The notes under the pieces: model-generated
What the model was told of the DNA's origin: nothing
What the model saw: only the letters and a program-made list of their open reading frames with translations
Database searches by the model: none
Position numbers and translations under genes: made by a program
In this document: piece by piece, positions 41,265 through 52,696 of the stretch
How the letters are laid out: the number at the start of each line of letters is the position of its first letter
Numbering within the stretch: position 1 is the stretch's first letter
Assembly (NCBI GenBank): GCA_014843695.1
Contig: CM026401.1
Span: 29,620,562-29,684,561, forward strand
Direction of reading: 5' to 3'
From: Archivesica marissinica
Taxonomy: Eukaryota; Mollusca; Bivalvia; Venerida; Vesicomyidae
Length of the DNA stretch: 64,000 nt

Positions 41265-42660
41265 GTGGCGTCCAGTGGTAGAGCGTCGGATTTGGAAACG
41301 AACGGTCCCAGGTTCGATACTCGGGTCAAGCCACGTATATAGTGTCATTGAGCAAGGCACCTCACACACATTGCTTAGTACTGGTTAACTGCTTAGGTAG
41401 GCTAAGCATGTCCATGAAAACGTCTAGGTCCCCACAGGAGGTTTGACATAAATGGAACATATATACATACATTGCTTAGTACTGGTTAACCGCTTAGGTC
41501 GGCTAAGTCTGCCCAGTAAAACATGTCTAGGTCCCCACAGGAGGTTTGACATAAATGGAACATACATACATTGCTTAGTACTTGTTAACCGTTTATGTCG
41601 GCTAAGTCTGTCCATGAAAACATGTCTAGGTCCCCACAAGGGGTTTGACATAAATGGAACATACATACATACATTGCTTAGCAGGGCTCGACAAATCCAC
41701 TCGTCCGCTCGTATTTACGAGTGACTTTTCGATCTGGACGAGTAGAAATTCCAAGTCGCTTGCCCAGTCGGACAAGTGAAAATTTCAGCTAAATATCCAA
41801 TATAAATCAAAGGAACAAAATAAAATAATATCCGTTTTACTTTCTTCGGAATGATTACCAGGCGTGATAATGGGAAATCACCGAGGATATTTTAATGCTG
41901 CCACATAGTTGCATTTATTAATAAATTAAAGTGCAATTCTGACGATTTTTAATTTTCCTAAAATACATGGGACGAGTGATAGTCCAATCTGGATGAGTGG
42001 AACAGCGGCATCACTCGCCCAGTAGGACGAGTAAGAAATAAAAAATTTGTCGAGGCCTGCTTAGTACTGGTTAACCGCTTATGTTGGCTAAGTCTGCCAA
42101 GTAAAACATGTCTAGGTCCCCACAAGGGGTTTGACATAAATGGAATACATATACATTGCTTAGTACTGGTTAACTGCTTATGTCGGCTAAGTCTGTCCAG
42201 TAAAACATGTCTAGGTCCCCACAAGGGTTTGACATTAATGGAATACATATACATTGCTTAGTACTGGTTAACCGCTTATGTCGGCTAAGTCTGCCCAGTA
42301 AAACATGTCTAGGTCCCCACAAGGGTTTGACATTAATGGAATACATATACATTGCTTAGTACTTGTTAACCGCTTATGTCGGCTAAGTCTGTCCAGTAAA
42401 ACATGTCTAGGTCCCCACAAGGGTTTGACATTAATGGAACATACATACATACATTGCTTAGTACTGGTTAACCTCTTATGTCGGCTAAGTCTGCCCAGTA
42501 AAACATGTCTAGGTCCCCACAAGGGGTTTGACATTAATGGAACATTCCGGTTAGGGAACAACAGTAAAAACAAAGGATTCCAACTGAAAGAACCAATAAA
42601 CATTTCGGGATAGATCTTGCTCTCCGCAAGGGGTTTGCCATTAATGGAACATACATACAT
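41265..42660 (+). mobile_element. Family 1 SINE with tandem 3' domains, unit A
   Basis: One tRNA-like head (with part of box A deleted: GTGGCGTCCAGTGGTAGAGC) followed by about 8 repeats of the SINE 3' domain. Each repeat runs from GCTTAGTACTGGTTAACCGC to a CATACATA linker. A closing module with CCGGTTAGGGAACAACAGTA and CGGGATAGATCTTG follows. The hAT-like MITE 41,682-42,059 is inserted in it. Confidence 0.85.
41682..42059. mobile_element. 378-bp hAT-like MITE present only in unit A
   Basis: Starts CAGGGCTCGACAAAT and ends ATTTGTCGAGGCCTG, a 15-bp inverted repeat with one mismatch. The 5-bp sequence CTTAG is repeated on both sides (41,677-41,681 and 42,060-42,064). The interior has several GACGAGT motifs near both ends. 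Units B, C, D and E lack it at the equivalent position. CAGGG ends suggest hAT, but hAT normally gives 8-bp duplications, so the class is tentative. Confidence 0.75.
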
Positions 42661-42662
42661 AC

Positions 42663-42838
42663 ATACAGTCAAACCTGTCTTAAGCAGCCAGAAGAAATCA
42701 CAGAAAAGTGCTGCTTAGCACATGTGGCTGCTTAATAAAGGTCAAATGTATAGCAAAGCAACATATTGGGAATCTGGAAACTGCTTAATGCAGGTTGGAT
42801 GCTTAATACAGGTGACCACAAACACAGGTTTAACTGTA
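42663..42838. mobile_element. Mariner-type MITE (TACAGTCAAACCTGT), unit A, first copy
   Basis: Begins TACAGTCAAACCTGTCTT and ends ACACAGGTTTAACTGTA. Same family as 9,350-9,768. Confidence 0.75.
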
Positions 42839-43129
42839 CATACTTTGCAGACAATTTGTTGTGGGGTTGCATAGTCTGTAGTATGATACTGATCTACAAA
42901 TAATGCAGGGGCGTGTTTGTTTATTTACTGGGAATGAATGACAACAGAAGTAGTGCAACTTTAAGAATAATAATAATTATTAGTAAAAAAAACTATGAAC
43001 TATTAAATTAACTGGTGGTTAGTCGTTGACAAATGTTGAACTGCAGCATATACACTCTGTTTATCTGTAATAGAAACAAAAATCACATTATATTTCTCAT
43101 TTAACAGTATGGTTCGTGTCGGTTTAAAA

Positions 43130-43560
43130 GCTCGCATTAGCTATTTGATAAGCTCGGTTATTGGTTAGTAAGTTCGCTTCTCACCAATGCAACCGGGGTT
43201 CGATCCTCGTACCGGGAAGCTAAAGTAAAGTGTTTATTTATTATAGTATCGCCCCTGTTGAAAGGGCCAGTCATTTCTGACTTATGAAACACCATTTTTA
43301 TGAGCATCAGTACTTCCAGAATCCTATCCTTGAAGGCCAGGCGTCAGGCTGGTAGGCAATCGGTAACCATTATTTAACTAGCTGGCGGCTCACCAACCGG
43401 TCATATCAGAATGTGATATAGTACGGTGGTCGCTAACTCGGACATGTGTGTTTCCTCCGGGTACTCCGGTTTCCTCCAACACGAATGAGCACATATACGC
43501 CTTCATCCGCGTCAACGAGAGTGAATAATACAAGTTGGTTCAAAAGATAAACCTATATAC
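43130..43560 (+). mobile_element. Family 4 SINE-related block, unit A
   Basis: Contains a box B-like GGGGTTCGATCCTCGTACC after a degenerate head. After an inserted stretch (about 43,220-43,420) comes the family 4 body CTCCGGGTACTCCGGTTTCC and ACGAATGAGCACATA. Confidence 0.55.
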
Positions 43561-43639
43561 TTGTTTGATTCGTTGACGACTCAAGTAATCTATTTGATCT
43601 AAAGAACTTGATCCAAGTATACAGAGATCCCATAAACAA

Positions 43640-44270
43640 AATTATCAAGCTATTTATTTAGAGGAACACGATCCAAGTACAGAGATCCCATAGGAAACAA
43701 TTATAACGGCAGTTATTTAGAGGAACACGATCCAAGTACAGAGATCCCATAGGAAACAATTATAACGGCAGTTATTTAGAGGAACACGATCCAAGTACAG
43801 AGATCCCATAGGAAACAATTATAGAGGCTGTTATTTAGAGGAACACGGTCCAAGTACAGATAGGGAACAATAATAGAGGCTGTTATTTAGACGAACACGA
43901 TCCAAGTACAGAGATCCCATAGGAAACAATTATAACGGCAGTTATTTAGAGGAACACGACCCAAGTACAGAGATCCCATAGGGAACAATTATAGAGGCTG
44001 TTATTTAGAGGAACACAGTCCCAAGTACAGAGATTGCATAGGGAACAATTATAGAGGCTGTTATTGAGAGGAACAGGATCCAAGTACAGAGATCCCATAG
44101 GAAACAATTATAGAGGCTGTTATTTAGAGGAACACGACCCAAGTACAGAGATCCCATAGGAAACAATTATAGAGGCTGTTATTTAGAGGAACACGGTCAG
44201 CATACAGATATCCCATAGGAAACAATTATAACGGCTATTATTTAGAGGAACACGGTCCAAGTACAGATAT
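43640..44270. repeat. 59-bp minisatellite, unit A (about 11 copies)
   Basis: Unit parts: TTATTTAGAGGAACACGATC, CAAGTACAGAGATCCCATAG, GAAACAATTATAACGGCAG. Copy number differs between duplicates: about 11 here, 8 in unit B, 3 in unit D. Confidence 0.9.
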
Positions 44271-44423
44271 CAAAGAAGATACAAGTTCTATTGATTTAGC
44301 CATAGACTTATCTTCATGTTAAATTGCAATTAGTATATACATAATTATGCATACAACTGATTTAATCTTGATTTATCGCTATTAACAATTAACATTATTT
44401 ACGAGTATAACCGAATGTCTTAC

Positions 44424-44572
44424 CGAGCGCCTCTAACCATGGCGGCTACTGCAGCACCTTCTGTCTGCAGAGCTCTAACCCGACGGTGCTTTACTTTGTC
44501 ATTGCTGCCGAGTATGGCCTCTCGTTTGATCATTACTCCAATGATCCTTCTGTCGTTGTCGGTGTAACGGAT
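44424..44572 (-). pseudogene. 149-nt exon-like open segment, unit A (acceptor lost)
   Basis: On the minus strand this segment reads IRYTDNDRRIIGVMIKREAI, LGSNDKVKHRRVRALQTEGA and AVAAMVRGA followed by a donor CG|GTAAGA. In units B and D it is preceded by CAAACAG, a splice acceptor; here two bases are missing (CAAAC|ATCCG), destroying the AG. The frame is intact and GC content is higher than its surroundings. I do not recognise the protein. It may be a captured exon carried along by the duplication. Confidence 0.4.
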
Positions 44573-44702
44573 GTTTGAAAAAGTACAGATAAGCAATTTT
44601 AGCAAATGATTAATACAATTCAATTGAGTAATACTAATAGTTATGTTTTTAATTTTCTGCTGAAGAGTAAAGTGAATGTTTTAATTTAACTGTCCGGTAA
44701 CT

Positions 44703-44951
44703 GTGTCTATCTGCAAGAGTCATTCAGATTTACTTCCGATGTTCGAACTCAACACTTGCGATCATCCTCCAATCTCCAACCTTACCCTCCTAAGCCAAAT
44801 AGTAACCATTTTTAGACAATCTTTCTTACATTCAGGGTCACACTTGTGGTATTCCCTCCCTTATCACATCAAAACAGCACATTCTGTTCCACACTTCAAA
44901 GTTTTATATATCAGGTTGTGCAAAGAACAGACCGTTAACCCAATAAACTGA
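44703..44951 (+). pseudogene. Reverse transcriptase C-terminal remnant, unit A
   Basis: The frame contains FRQSFLHSGSHLWYSLPYHI then KTAHSVPHFK. This is the tail of a non-LTR ORF2 (fr.s....Gs.lWNsLP..Ik.a.sv..FK). The Asn of WNSLP is Tyr here and intact in unit B. No endonuclease or RT core remains. Confidence 0.65.
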
Positions 44952-45205
44952 TCAATTATAAGTATATAAGTATTAGTTCTTGCAGCTTATATCTGATTTC
45001 CCATGCTAGTATAAGTATATAAGTATTAGTTCTTGCAGCTTATATCTTATACATGTATATAAGTATTAGTTCTTGCAGCTTATATCTTATACATGTATAT
45101 AAGTATTAGTTCTTGCAGCTTATATCTTATACATGTATATAAGTATTAGTTCTTGCAGCTTATATCTTATACATGTATATAAGTATTAGTTCTTGCAGCT
45201 TATAT
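44950..45205. repeat. 40-bp minisatellite next to the RT tail, unit A
   Basis: About 6 copies of TATAAGTATTAGTTCTTGCAG and CTTATATCTTATACATG-type sequence. The unit begins where the RT tail ends (TTCTTGCAGCTTATATCTGA occurs once as the LINE-like continuation), so it grew from LINE 3' sequence. Confidence 0.9.
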
Positions 45206-45542
45206 CTGATTTCATGTGGAAGTCTTGCTGGTCACTGCTTACAATTATTATTATATTATTATTATTATTATACCGTCTTACCATTGCAGTTCTGTTCTTG
45301 TCCGCCCCGCCCCTGGATCCAGTACCGTTACTCTTGCTTTGACTTGTACGTATTTTACCAATACAAGCTCCCATTTCAGTATTATATGTATGTAGATAAG
45401 TAAATCGCGCTTTGATTTGAATAGTTTTGTGACGTTTGAATCAAAGACGTCGTGATCATAGGAACAACGTCATAATCACGTCAGTTCCGGAGAGTTATCG
45501 TTCGTTGCAGTTAGGCACAACTTGATTCTCTACGATTTTGTA

Positions 45543-45759
45543 TTAACCCTTTCAACACTACATACCGCTAAATAGGCTTACAAAAAGTGTAGATCAGGAT
45601 CATCAGGATCTGCACTTTTTGTCAGTAATATTACTATTTTTAAACAAAATTACCCATTTTGATAAATGATGTGGTCCAAATGTAATTTTCTAATTAATTT
45701 ATTGGTCTAAAAATATCATGGACCAGTCCATATCAGTTACTTGGCGTTGAAAGAGTTAA
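45543..45759. mobile_element. piggyBac-like MITE, unit A
   Basis: TTAACCCTTTCAACACTA at the left, GGCGTTGAAAGAGTTAA at the right, with TTAA at both ends. Inverted orientation relative to 9,400-9,640. Confidence 0.75.
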
Positions 45760-46099
45760 TTAGCTAGCATGCACAATTTTGTTGATTGGGACGGAAACTT
45801 GTTCTATAAAACTTAAAACCAGCAGTCGCAATAAACATAACTATGCCCATCAAAATAACAAATTGTTCAATATTATATTTATTTATCGTCATACATACAG
45901 CTTGATCAATTCTGTATATCTGATACATGTATGTACATACACAATAGTTATACATGTACTAATGAGGTCCTCGGGATCTCCCATCCATAATACAACCTTC
46001 ACTTTGACCAATACTGTATATCTGATGCATGTATGTACATGCACAATAGTTATACATGAACTAATGAGGTCCTCGGGATCTCCCATCCATAATACAACC

Positions 46100-46455
46100 T
46101 TCACGTTGTTAGTTTTCTCCGGGTACTCACGTTTCCTCCCACACGAATGACCACATATGCTCTTTCATCCGCGCCAACGAGAGTGATTAATATAAGTTGT
46201 TAGAACTTGCTTCGTAGTTTGTTTGTTAATACAAATTTATTTTAGCTCGATTGCGAAACAAGTTCTTACAACTTATATTAATCATTATTGAGTCCTCATT
46301 CCTGATGGAATCCATAGCCACGAGGGAGAGAGGAGGCATCGTGGAATCTAAATGCCTTGCCTAAGGGCACAATCGAAACGGGGCTCAAACTCCGGCCCTT
46401 TCGCACCTGAAGCGAACGCGCATCCACTGCGAAATCACGACTCCCAAAAATCACT
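46100..46455. mobile_element. Tail-to-tail SINE pair, unit A
   Basis: A plus-strand family 4 body (TCTCCGGGTACTC, ACACGAATGACCACATATG, GATTAATATAAGTTGT) meets a minus-strand SINE of the 945-1,185 type. The two tails form an inverted repeat: GATTAATATAAGTTGTTAGA against its complement TCTTACAACTTATATTAATC, about 30-40 bp arms around a 60-bp spacer. Confidence 0.65.
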
Positions 46456-46790
46456 TCACTTTGTATAGGTGGTCAAGGGCTTCAAATCCCTGTGGGTTCA
46501 TTATCTATATGTGTGGTACATGTATAGTACTTACATACAATACGTTTCCCAGGGTCATGTATTGACTAATGAGGACCCGCAAAGCTTCGTTATTCTGCCA
46601 ATTCTGATTCAGGGTCCTTATTTCTTTTTGTGGGACACATTCAATCCCAATGTAACTGGCCGCGAACCCCGGGCATGTCTGTCGAACATGCTACACACTG
46701 TAAGCATTCCTAAACGCTAAATGACACACATGCTAATTGACCAATATCATATGCTCATTCTAGTCAATTTGCAGCATCGAGTAATTAGAG

Positions 46791-46967
46791 TACAGACCTG
46801 TCCTAAGCAGCCAGCCAAGGGAATCACAGAAAGTGACTGCCTAGCACAGGTGGCCGCCTATTAGAGGTCAATCGTATTACAAACAAAATATTGGGACTCA
46901 GGAATCTGTCTGTTTAATACAGGTTGGCTGTTTAATGGAAGTGAGCACTAACACAGGTTTGTCTGTA
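46791..46967. mobile_element. Mariner-type MITE, unit A, second copy
   Basis: TACAGACCTGTCCTAAGCAG to ACACAGGTTTGTCTGTA; same family as 42,663. Confidence 0.75.
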
Positions 46968-47133
46968 TTTTGATAATGCTAAGTGATACGTCATATATCC
47001 AACAATTGCACCCATATACAACAACCTGTCTTTACTGTGAATAGTTGATACAACAAGACACGACTATCGAATGAATAACTGCAACTCTACGCATCAAGCA
47101 ATTGTTTTAGTTCCATTGTGTCAACACACAAGT

Positions 47134-48275
47134 GTGGCGTGCGTGGTCCAGTGGTAGAGCGTCGGATTTGGAAACGAACGGTCCCAGGTTCGATACTTGG
47201 TCAAGCCACGTATATAGTGTCATTGAGCAAGGCACCTCACACACATTGCTTAGTATTGGTTAACCACTTAGGTCAGCTAAGCCTGCCCAGGACTATACGT
47301 CTAGATCACCGCAAGAGGTTTGACATTAATGGAACATACATATATACATTGCTTAGTACTGGTTAACCACTCAGGTCGGCTAAGTCTGCCCATGAAAACA
47401 TGTCTAGGTCCCCACAAGGAGTTTGCCATTAATGGAACATAAATTATATACATACATTGCTTAGTACTGGTTAACCGCTTAGGTCGCCAAAGTCGAAAAT
47501 GACTAGGTCTAGGTCATGTCTAGGTCACCACAAGGGGTTTGGCATAAATGGAACATACATTGCTTAGTACTGGTTAACCGCTTAGGCCGGCTAAGCCTGC
47601 CCAGGACTACATGTCTAGGTCCCCATAAGAGGTTTGACATAAATGGAACATACATACATACTTTGCTTAGTACTGGTTAACCGATTAGGTCGGCTAAGTC
47701 TGCCCAGTAAAATATGTCTAGGTCCCCACAAGGGGTTTGACATAAATGGAATATACATACATACATTGCTTAGTACTGGTTAACCGCTTATGTCGGCTAC
47801 GTCTGCCCAGTAAAACATGTCTAGGTCACCACAAGGGGTTTGTCATAAATGGAATATACATACATACATTGCTTAGTACTGGTTAACCGCTTATGTCGGC
47901 TAAGTCTGCCCAGTAAAACATGTCTAGGTCCCCACAAGGGGTTTTACATTAATGGAACATACATACATACATTGCTTAGTACTGGTTAACCGCTTATGTC
48001 GGCTAGGTCTGCCCAGTATAACTTGTCTAGGTCCCCACAAGGGGTTTGACATAAATGGAATATACATACATACATTGCTTAGTACTGGTTAACCGCTTAT
48101 GTCGGCTAAGTCTGCCCAGGATTACATGTCTAGGTCCCCACAAGGGGTTTGACATAAATGGAACATTCCGGTTAGGGAACAACAGTAACAACAAAGGATT
48201 CCAACTAAAAGAACCAATAAACATTTCGGGATAAATCTTGGTCTCCGCAAGGGGTTTGCCATTAATGGAACATAC
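47134..48275 (+). mobile_element. Family 1 SINE with about 9 tandem 3' domains, unit B
   Basis: Complete head: GGTCCAGTGGTAGAGC (box A) and AGGTTCGATACTTGG (box B). Nine 3'-domain units start with TTGCTTAGTACTGGTTAAC-type sequence about every 100 bp, then the closing module TTCCGGTTAGGGAACAACAG. Confidence 0.9.
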
Positions 48276-48280
48276 ATACT

Positions 48281-48459
48281 TACAGTCAAACCTGTCTTAA
48301 GCAGCCAGAAGAAATCACAGAAAGTTGCTGCTTAGCACAGGTGGCTGCTTAATAAAGGTCAAATGTATAGCAAAGCAACATATTGGGAATCTGGAAACTG
48401 GCTGCTTAATGCAGGTTGGATGCTTAATACAGGTGACCACAAACACAGGTTTGACTGTA
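48281..48459. mobile_element. Mariner-type MITE, unit B, first copy
   Basis: TACAGTCAAACCTGTCTTAA to ACACAGGTTTGACTGTA; intact TIRs. Confidence 0.75.
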
Positions 48460-48729
48460 CATACTTTGCAGACAATTTGTTGTGTGGTTGCATAGTCTGT
48501 AGTATGATACTGATCTACAAATAATGCAGGGGCGTGTTTGTTTATTTACTGGGAATGAATGACAACAGAAGTAGTGCAACTTTAAGAATAATAATAATTA
48601 TTAGTAAAAAAAACTATGAACTATTAAATTAACTGGTGGTTAGTCGTTGACAAATGTTGAACTGCAGCATATACACTCTGTTTATCTGTAAAATAAACAA
48701 AAATCACATTATATTTCTCATTTAACAGT

Positions 48730-49165
48730 ATGGTTCGTGTCGGTTTAAAAGCTCACATTAGCTATTTGATAAGCTCAGTGCTTGGTATGTACGCTGGCTT
48801 CCCACCAATGCAAACCGGGTTCGATCCTCGGACCGGGAAGCTACAGTAAAGTGTTTATTTATTATAGTATCAACCCTGTTGAAAGGGCCAGTAATTTCTG
48901 ACTTATGAGACACCATTTTTATGAGCATCAGTACTTCCGGAATCCTATCCTTGAAGGCCAGGCTGGTAGGCAATCGGTAACCATTATTTAACTAGCTGGC
49001 GGCTCACCAACCGGCCATATCAGAATGTGATATAGTACGGTGGTCGCTAACTCGGACATGTGTGTTTCCTCCGGGTACTTCGGTTTCCTCCAACACGAAT
49101 GAGCATATAATAGTATACGCTTTCATCCGCGCCAACGAGAGTAAATACTACAAGTTGGTTCAAAA
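48730..49165 (+). mobile_element. Family 4 SINE-related block, unit B
   Basis: Same arrangement as 43,130-43,560, with GGGTTCGATCCTCGGACCGG and TCCGGGTACTTCGGTTTCC. Confidence 0.55.
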
Positions 49166-49209
49166 GATAAACCTATACTTGTTTGATTCGTTGACGACTA
49201 AAGTAATCT

Positions 49210-49700
49210 ACTTGACCTAAAGAACTTGATCCAAGTATACAGAGATCCCATAGACACAATTATAAAGCTATTTCTTTAGAGGAACACGATCCAAATACAG
49301 AGATCCCACAGGAAACAATTATAACGGCAGTTCTTTAGAGGAACACGATCCAAGTACAGATATCCCATAGGAAACAATTATAATGGCTGTTATTTAGAGG
49401 AACACGATCCAAGTACAGATATCCCATAGGAAACAATTATAACGGCTGTTATTTAGAGGAATACGATCCAAGTACAGAGATCCCATAGGAAACAATTATA
49501 ACGGCAGTTATTTAGAGGAACACGATCCAAGTACAGATATCCCATAGGAAACAATTATAATGGGTACTTGTTTTTAGAGGAACACGTCCAAGTACAGAGA
49601 TCCCATAGGAAACAATTATAACGGCAGTTATTTAGAGGAACACGATCCAAGTACAGATATCCCATAGGAAACAATTATAACGGCAATTATTTAAAGGAAC
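49210..49700. repeat. 59-bp minisatellite, unit B (about 8 copies)
   Basis: Same unit as at 43,640 with GATATCCCATAG variants more frequent. Confidence 0.9.
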
Positions 49701-49872
49701 ACGGTCAGCATACAGATATCAAAGAAGATACAAGTTCTATTGATTTAGCCATAGACTTATCTTCATGTTAAATTGCAATTAGTATATACATAATTATGCA
49801 TACAACTGATTTAATCTTGATTTGTCGCTATTAACAATTAACATTATTTACGAGTATAACCGAATGTCTTAC

Positions 49873-50021
49873 CGAGCGCTTCTAACCATGGCGGCTACTG
49901 CAGCACCTTCTGTCTGCAGAGCTCTAACCCGTCGGTGCTTTACTTTGTCGTTGCTGCCGAGTATGGCCTCTCGTTTGATCATTACTGCAATGATCCTTCT
50001 GTCGTTGTCGGTGTAACGGAT
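49873..50021 (-). other. 149-nt exon-like open segment, unit B (both splice signals present)
   Basis: Same segment as 44,424-44,572 with intact acceptor TTTTTCAAACAG and donor CG|GTAAGAC. It differs from unit A by Gly-to-Ser near the end (counting A as reference), Gly-to-Ala in IIGVMI, and silent changes. The three copies differ at six positions, three silent and three replacing, which does not show strong selection. Function unknown. Confidence 0.4.
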
Positions 50022-50147
50022 CTGTTTGAAAAAGTACAGATAAGCAATTTTAGCAATTGATTAATACAATTCAAGTGAGTAATAGTTATGTTTTTAATGT
50101 TCTGCTGAAGAGTAAAGTGAATGTTTTAATTTAACTGTCTGGCAACT

Positions 50148-50354
50148 GTGTCTATCTGCAAGAGTCATTCAGATTTACTTCCGATGTTCGAACTCAACAC
50201 TTGCGATCATCCTCCAATCTCCAACCGTACCCCCCTAAGCCAAATAGTGACCATTTTTAGACAATCGTTCTTATATTCAGGGTCACACTTGTGGAATTCC
50301 CTCCCTTATCACATCAAAACAGCACATTCTGTTCCACACTTCAAAGCTTTATAG
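50148..50354 (+). pseudogene. Reverse transcriptase C-terminal remnant, unit B
   Basis: FRQSFLYSGSHLWNSLPYHI and KTAHSVPHFKAL, with WNSLP intact; otherwise like 44,703-44,951. It runs straight into the 40-bp minisatellite. Confidence 0.65.
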
Positions 50355-50870
50355 TTCTTGCAGCTTATATCTGATTTCCCATGCTAGTATTATAAGTATA
50401 TAAGTATATACATGTTATACGTATTAGTTCTTGCAGCTTATATCTGATTTCCCATGCTAGTATTATAGTTTATAAGTATTAGTTCTTGCAGCTTATATCT
50501 TATACATGTATATAAGTATTAGTTCTTGCAGCTTATATCTTATACATGTATATAAGTATTAGTTCTTGCAGCTTATATCTATTCATGTATATAAGTATTA
50601 GTTCTTGCAGCTTATATCTTATTCATGTATATAAGTATTAGTTCTTGCAGCTTATATCTTATTTCCATGCTTATTATAAGTATATAAGTATTAGTTCTTG
50701 CAGCTTATATCTATTCATGCATGTATATAAGTATTAGTTCTTGCAGCTTATATATTATACATGTATATAAGTATTAGTTCTTGCAGCTTATATATTATAT
50801 AAGTATTAGTTCTTGCAGCTTATATCTTATACATGTATATAAGTATTAGTTCTTGCAGCTTATATCTGAT
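50355..50870. repeat. 40-bp minisatellite, unit B (expanded)
   Basis: About 12 copies of AGTTCTTGCAGCTTATATCT with variable linkers (GATTTCCCATGCTAGTATTA or TATACATGTATATAAG). Followed by an ATT microsatellite at about 50,905-50,930. Confidence 0.9.
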
Positions 50871-51200
50871 TTCATGTGGAAGTCTTGCTGGTCACTGCTT
50901 ACAATTATTATTATTATTATTATTATTATACCGTCTTACCATTGCAGTTCTGTTCTTGTCCGCCCCGCCCCTGGATCCAGTACCGTTACTCTTGCTTTGA
51001 CTTGTACGTATTTTACCAATACAAGCTCCCATTTCAGTATTATATGTATGTAGATAAGTATATCGCGCTTTGAATTGAATAGTTTTGTGACGTTTGAATC
51101 AAAGACGTTGTGATCATAGGAACAACGTCATAATCACGTCAGTTCCGGAGAGTTATCGTTCGTTGCAGTTAGGCACAACTTGATTCTCTACGATTTCGTA

Positions 51201-51408
51201 TTAACCCTTTCAACACTACATACCTCTAAATAGGCTTACAAAAAGTGTAGATCAGGATCTGCACATGTTGTCAGTAAAATTAATATGTTTAAACAAAATT
51301 ACCCATTTTTATAAATGATCTGGTCCAAATGTAATTTTCTAATTAATTTATTGGTCTAAAAATATCATGGACCAGTCCATATCAGTTACTTGGCGTTGAA
51401 AGAGTTAA
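51201..51408. mobile_element. piggyBac-like MITE, unit B
   Basis: TTAACCCTTTCAACACTA to GGCGTTGAAAGAGTTAA with TTAA on both ends. Confidence 0.75.
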
Positions 51409-51649
51409 TTAGCTAGCATGCACAATTTTGTTGATTGGGACGGAAACTTGTTCTATAAAACTTAAAACCAGCAGTCGCAATAAACTTAACTATGCCCATC
51501 AAAATAACAAATTGTTCAATATTATATTTATTTATCGTCATACATACAGCTTGATCAATTCTGTATATCTGATACATGTATGTACATACACAATAGTTAT
51601 ACATGTACTAATGAGGTCCTCGGGATCTCCCATCCATAATACAACCTTC

Positions 51650-52015
51650 ACGTTGTTAGTTTTCTCCGGGTACTCCGGTTTCCTCCCACACGAATGACCA
51701 CATATGCGCTTTCATCCGCGCCAGCGAGAGTGATTAATATAAGTTGTTAGAACTTGCTTCGTAGTTTGTTTGTTAGTTTATACAAATTTATTTTAGCTCG
51801 ATTGCGAAACAAGTTCTTACAACTTATATTAATCACTATTGAGTCCTCATTCCTGATGGAATTTATCGCCACGAGGGAGAGAGAAGAGGCATCGTGGAAT
51901 TTAAATGCCTTGCCTAAGGGCACAATCGAAACGGCTCCAACGGGGCTCAAACTCCGGCCCTTTCGCACCTGAAGCGAACGCGCATCCACAGCGAAATCAC
52001 GACTCCCAAAAATCA
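51650..52015. mobile_element. Tail-to-tail SINE pair, unit B
   Basis: As in unit A: inverted tails GATTAATATAAGTTGTTAGA (about 51,731) and TCTTACAACTTATATTAATC (about 51,814). Confidence 0.65.
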
Positions 52016-52353
52016 CTTCACTTTGTTTGTATAGGTGGTCAAGGGCTTCAATTCCCTGTGGGTTCATTATTTATATGTGTGGTACATGCATAGTACTTAC
52101 ATAAAAATACTTTCACCAGGGTCAAGTATTGACTATAAAGGACCCGCAAAGCTTCGTTATTCTGCCAATTCTGATTCAGGATCCTTATTTCTGTGGGACA
52201 CATTCAAACCCAATGTAACTGGGCGCGAACCCCGAGCATGTCTGTCAAACATGCTACATACTGTAAGCATTCCTAAACGCTAAATGACACACATGCTAAT
52301 TTGCCAATATCATATGCTCATTCTAGTCAATTTGCAGCATCGAGTAATTAGAG

Positions 52354-52531
52354 TACAAACCTGTCCTAAGCAGCCAGCCAAGGGAATCACAGAAAATGAC
52401 TGCCTAGCACAGGTGGCTGCTTATTAGAGTTCAATCGTATTACAAAACAAAATATTGCGACTCAGGAAGCTGTCTGTTTAATACAGGTTGGCTGTTTAAT
52501 GGAAGTGACCACCAACACAGGTTTGACTGTA
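52354..52531. mobile_element. Mariner-type MITE, unit B, second copy
   Basis: TACAAACCTGTCCTAAGCAG to ACACAGGTTTGACTGTA. Confidence 0.75.
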
Positions 52532-52696
52532 TTTTGATAATGCTAAATGATACGTCATATATCCAACAATTGCACCCAGATACAACAACCTGCCTTTACT
52601 GTGAATAGTTGATACAACAAGACACGATTATCGAATGAATAACTGCAACTCTAAGCATCATGCAATCTTTTGAGTTCCATTTATCAACACACAAGT

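Noticed and set aside
45779..46150. Conserved 89-123-codon frame repeated in the units (MLIGTETCSIKLKTSS)
   Set aside because: Runs through flanking DNA and into the SINE pair; repeated only because the unit is duplicated, with no recognisable domain.
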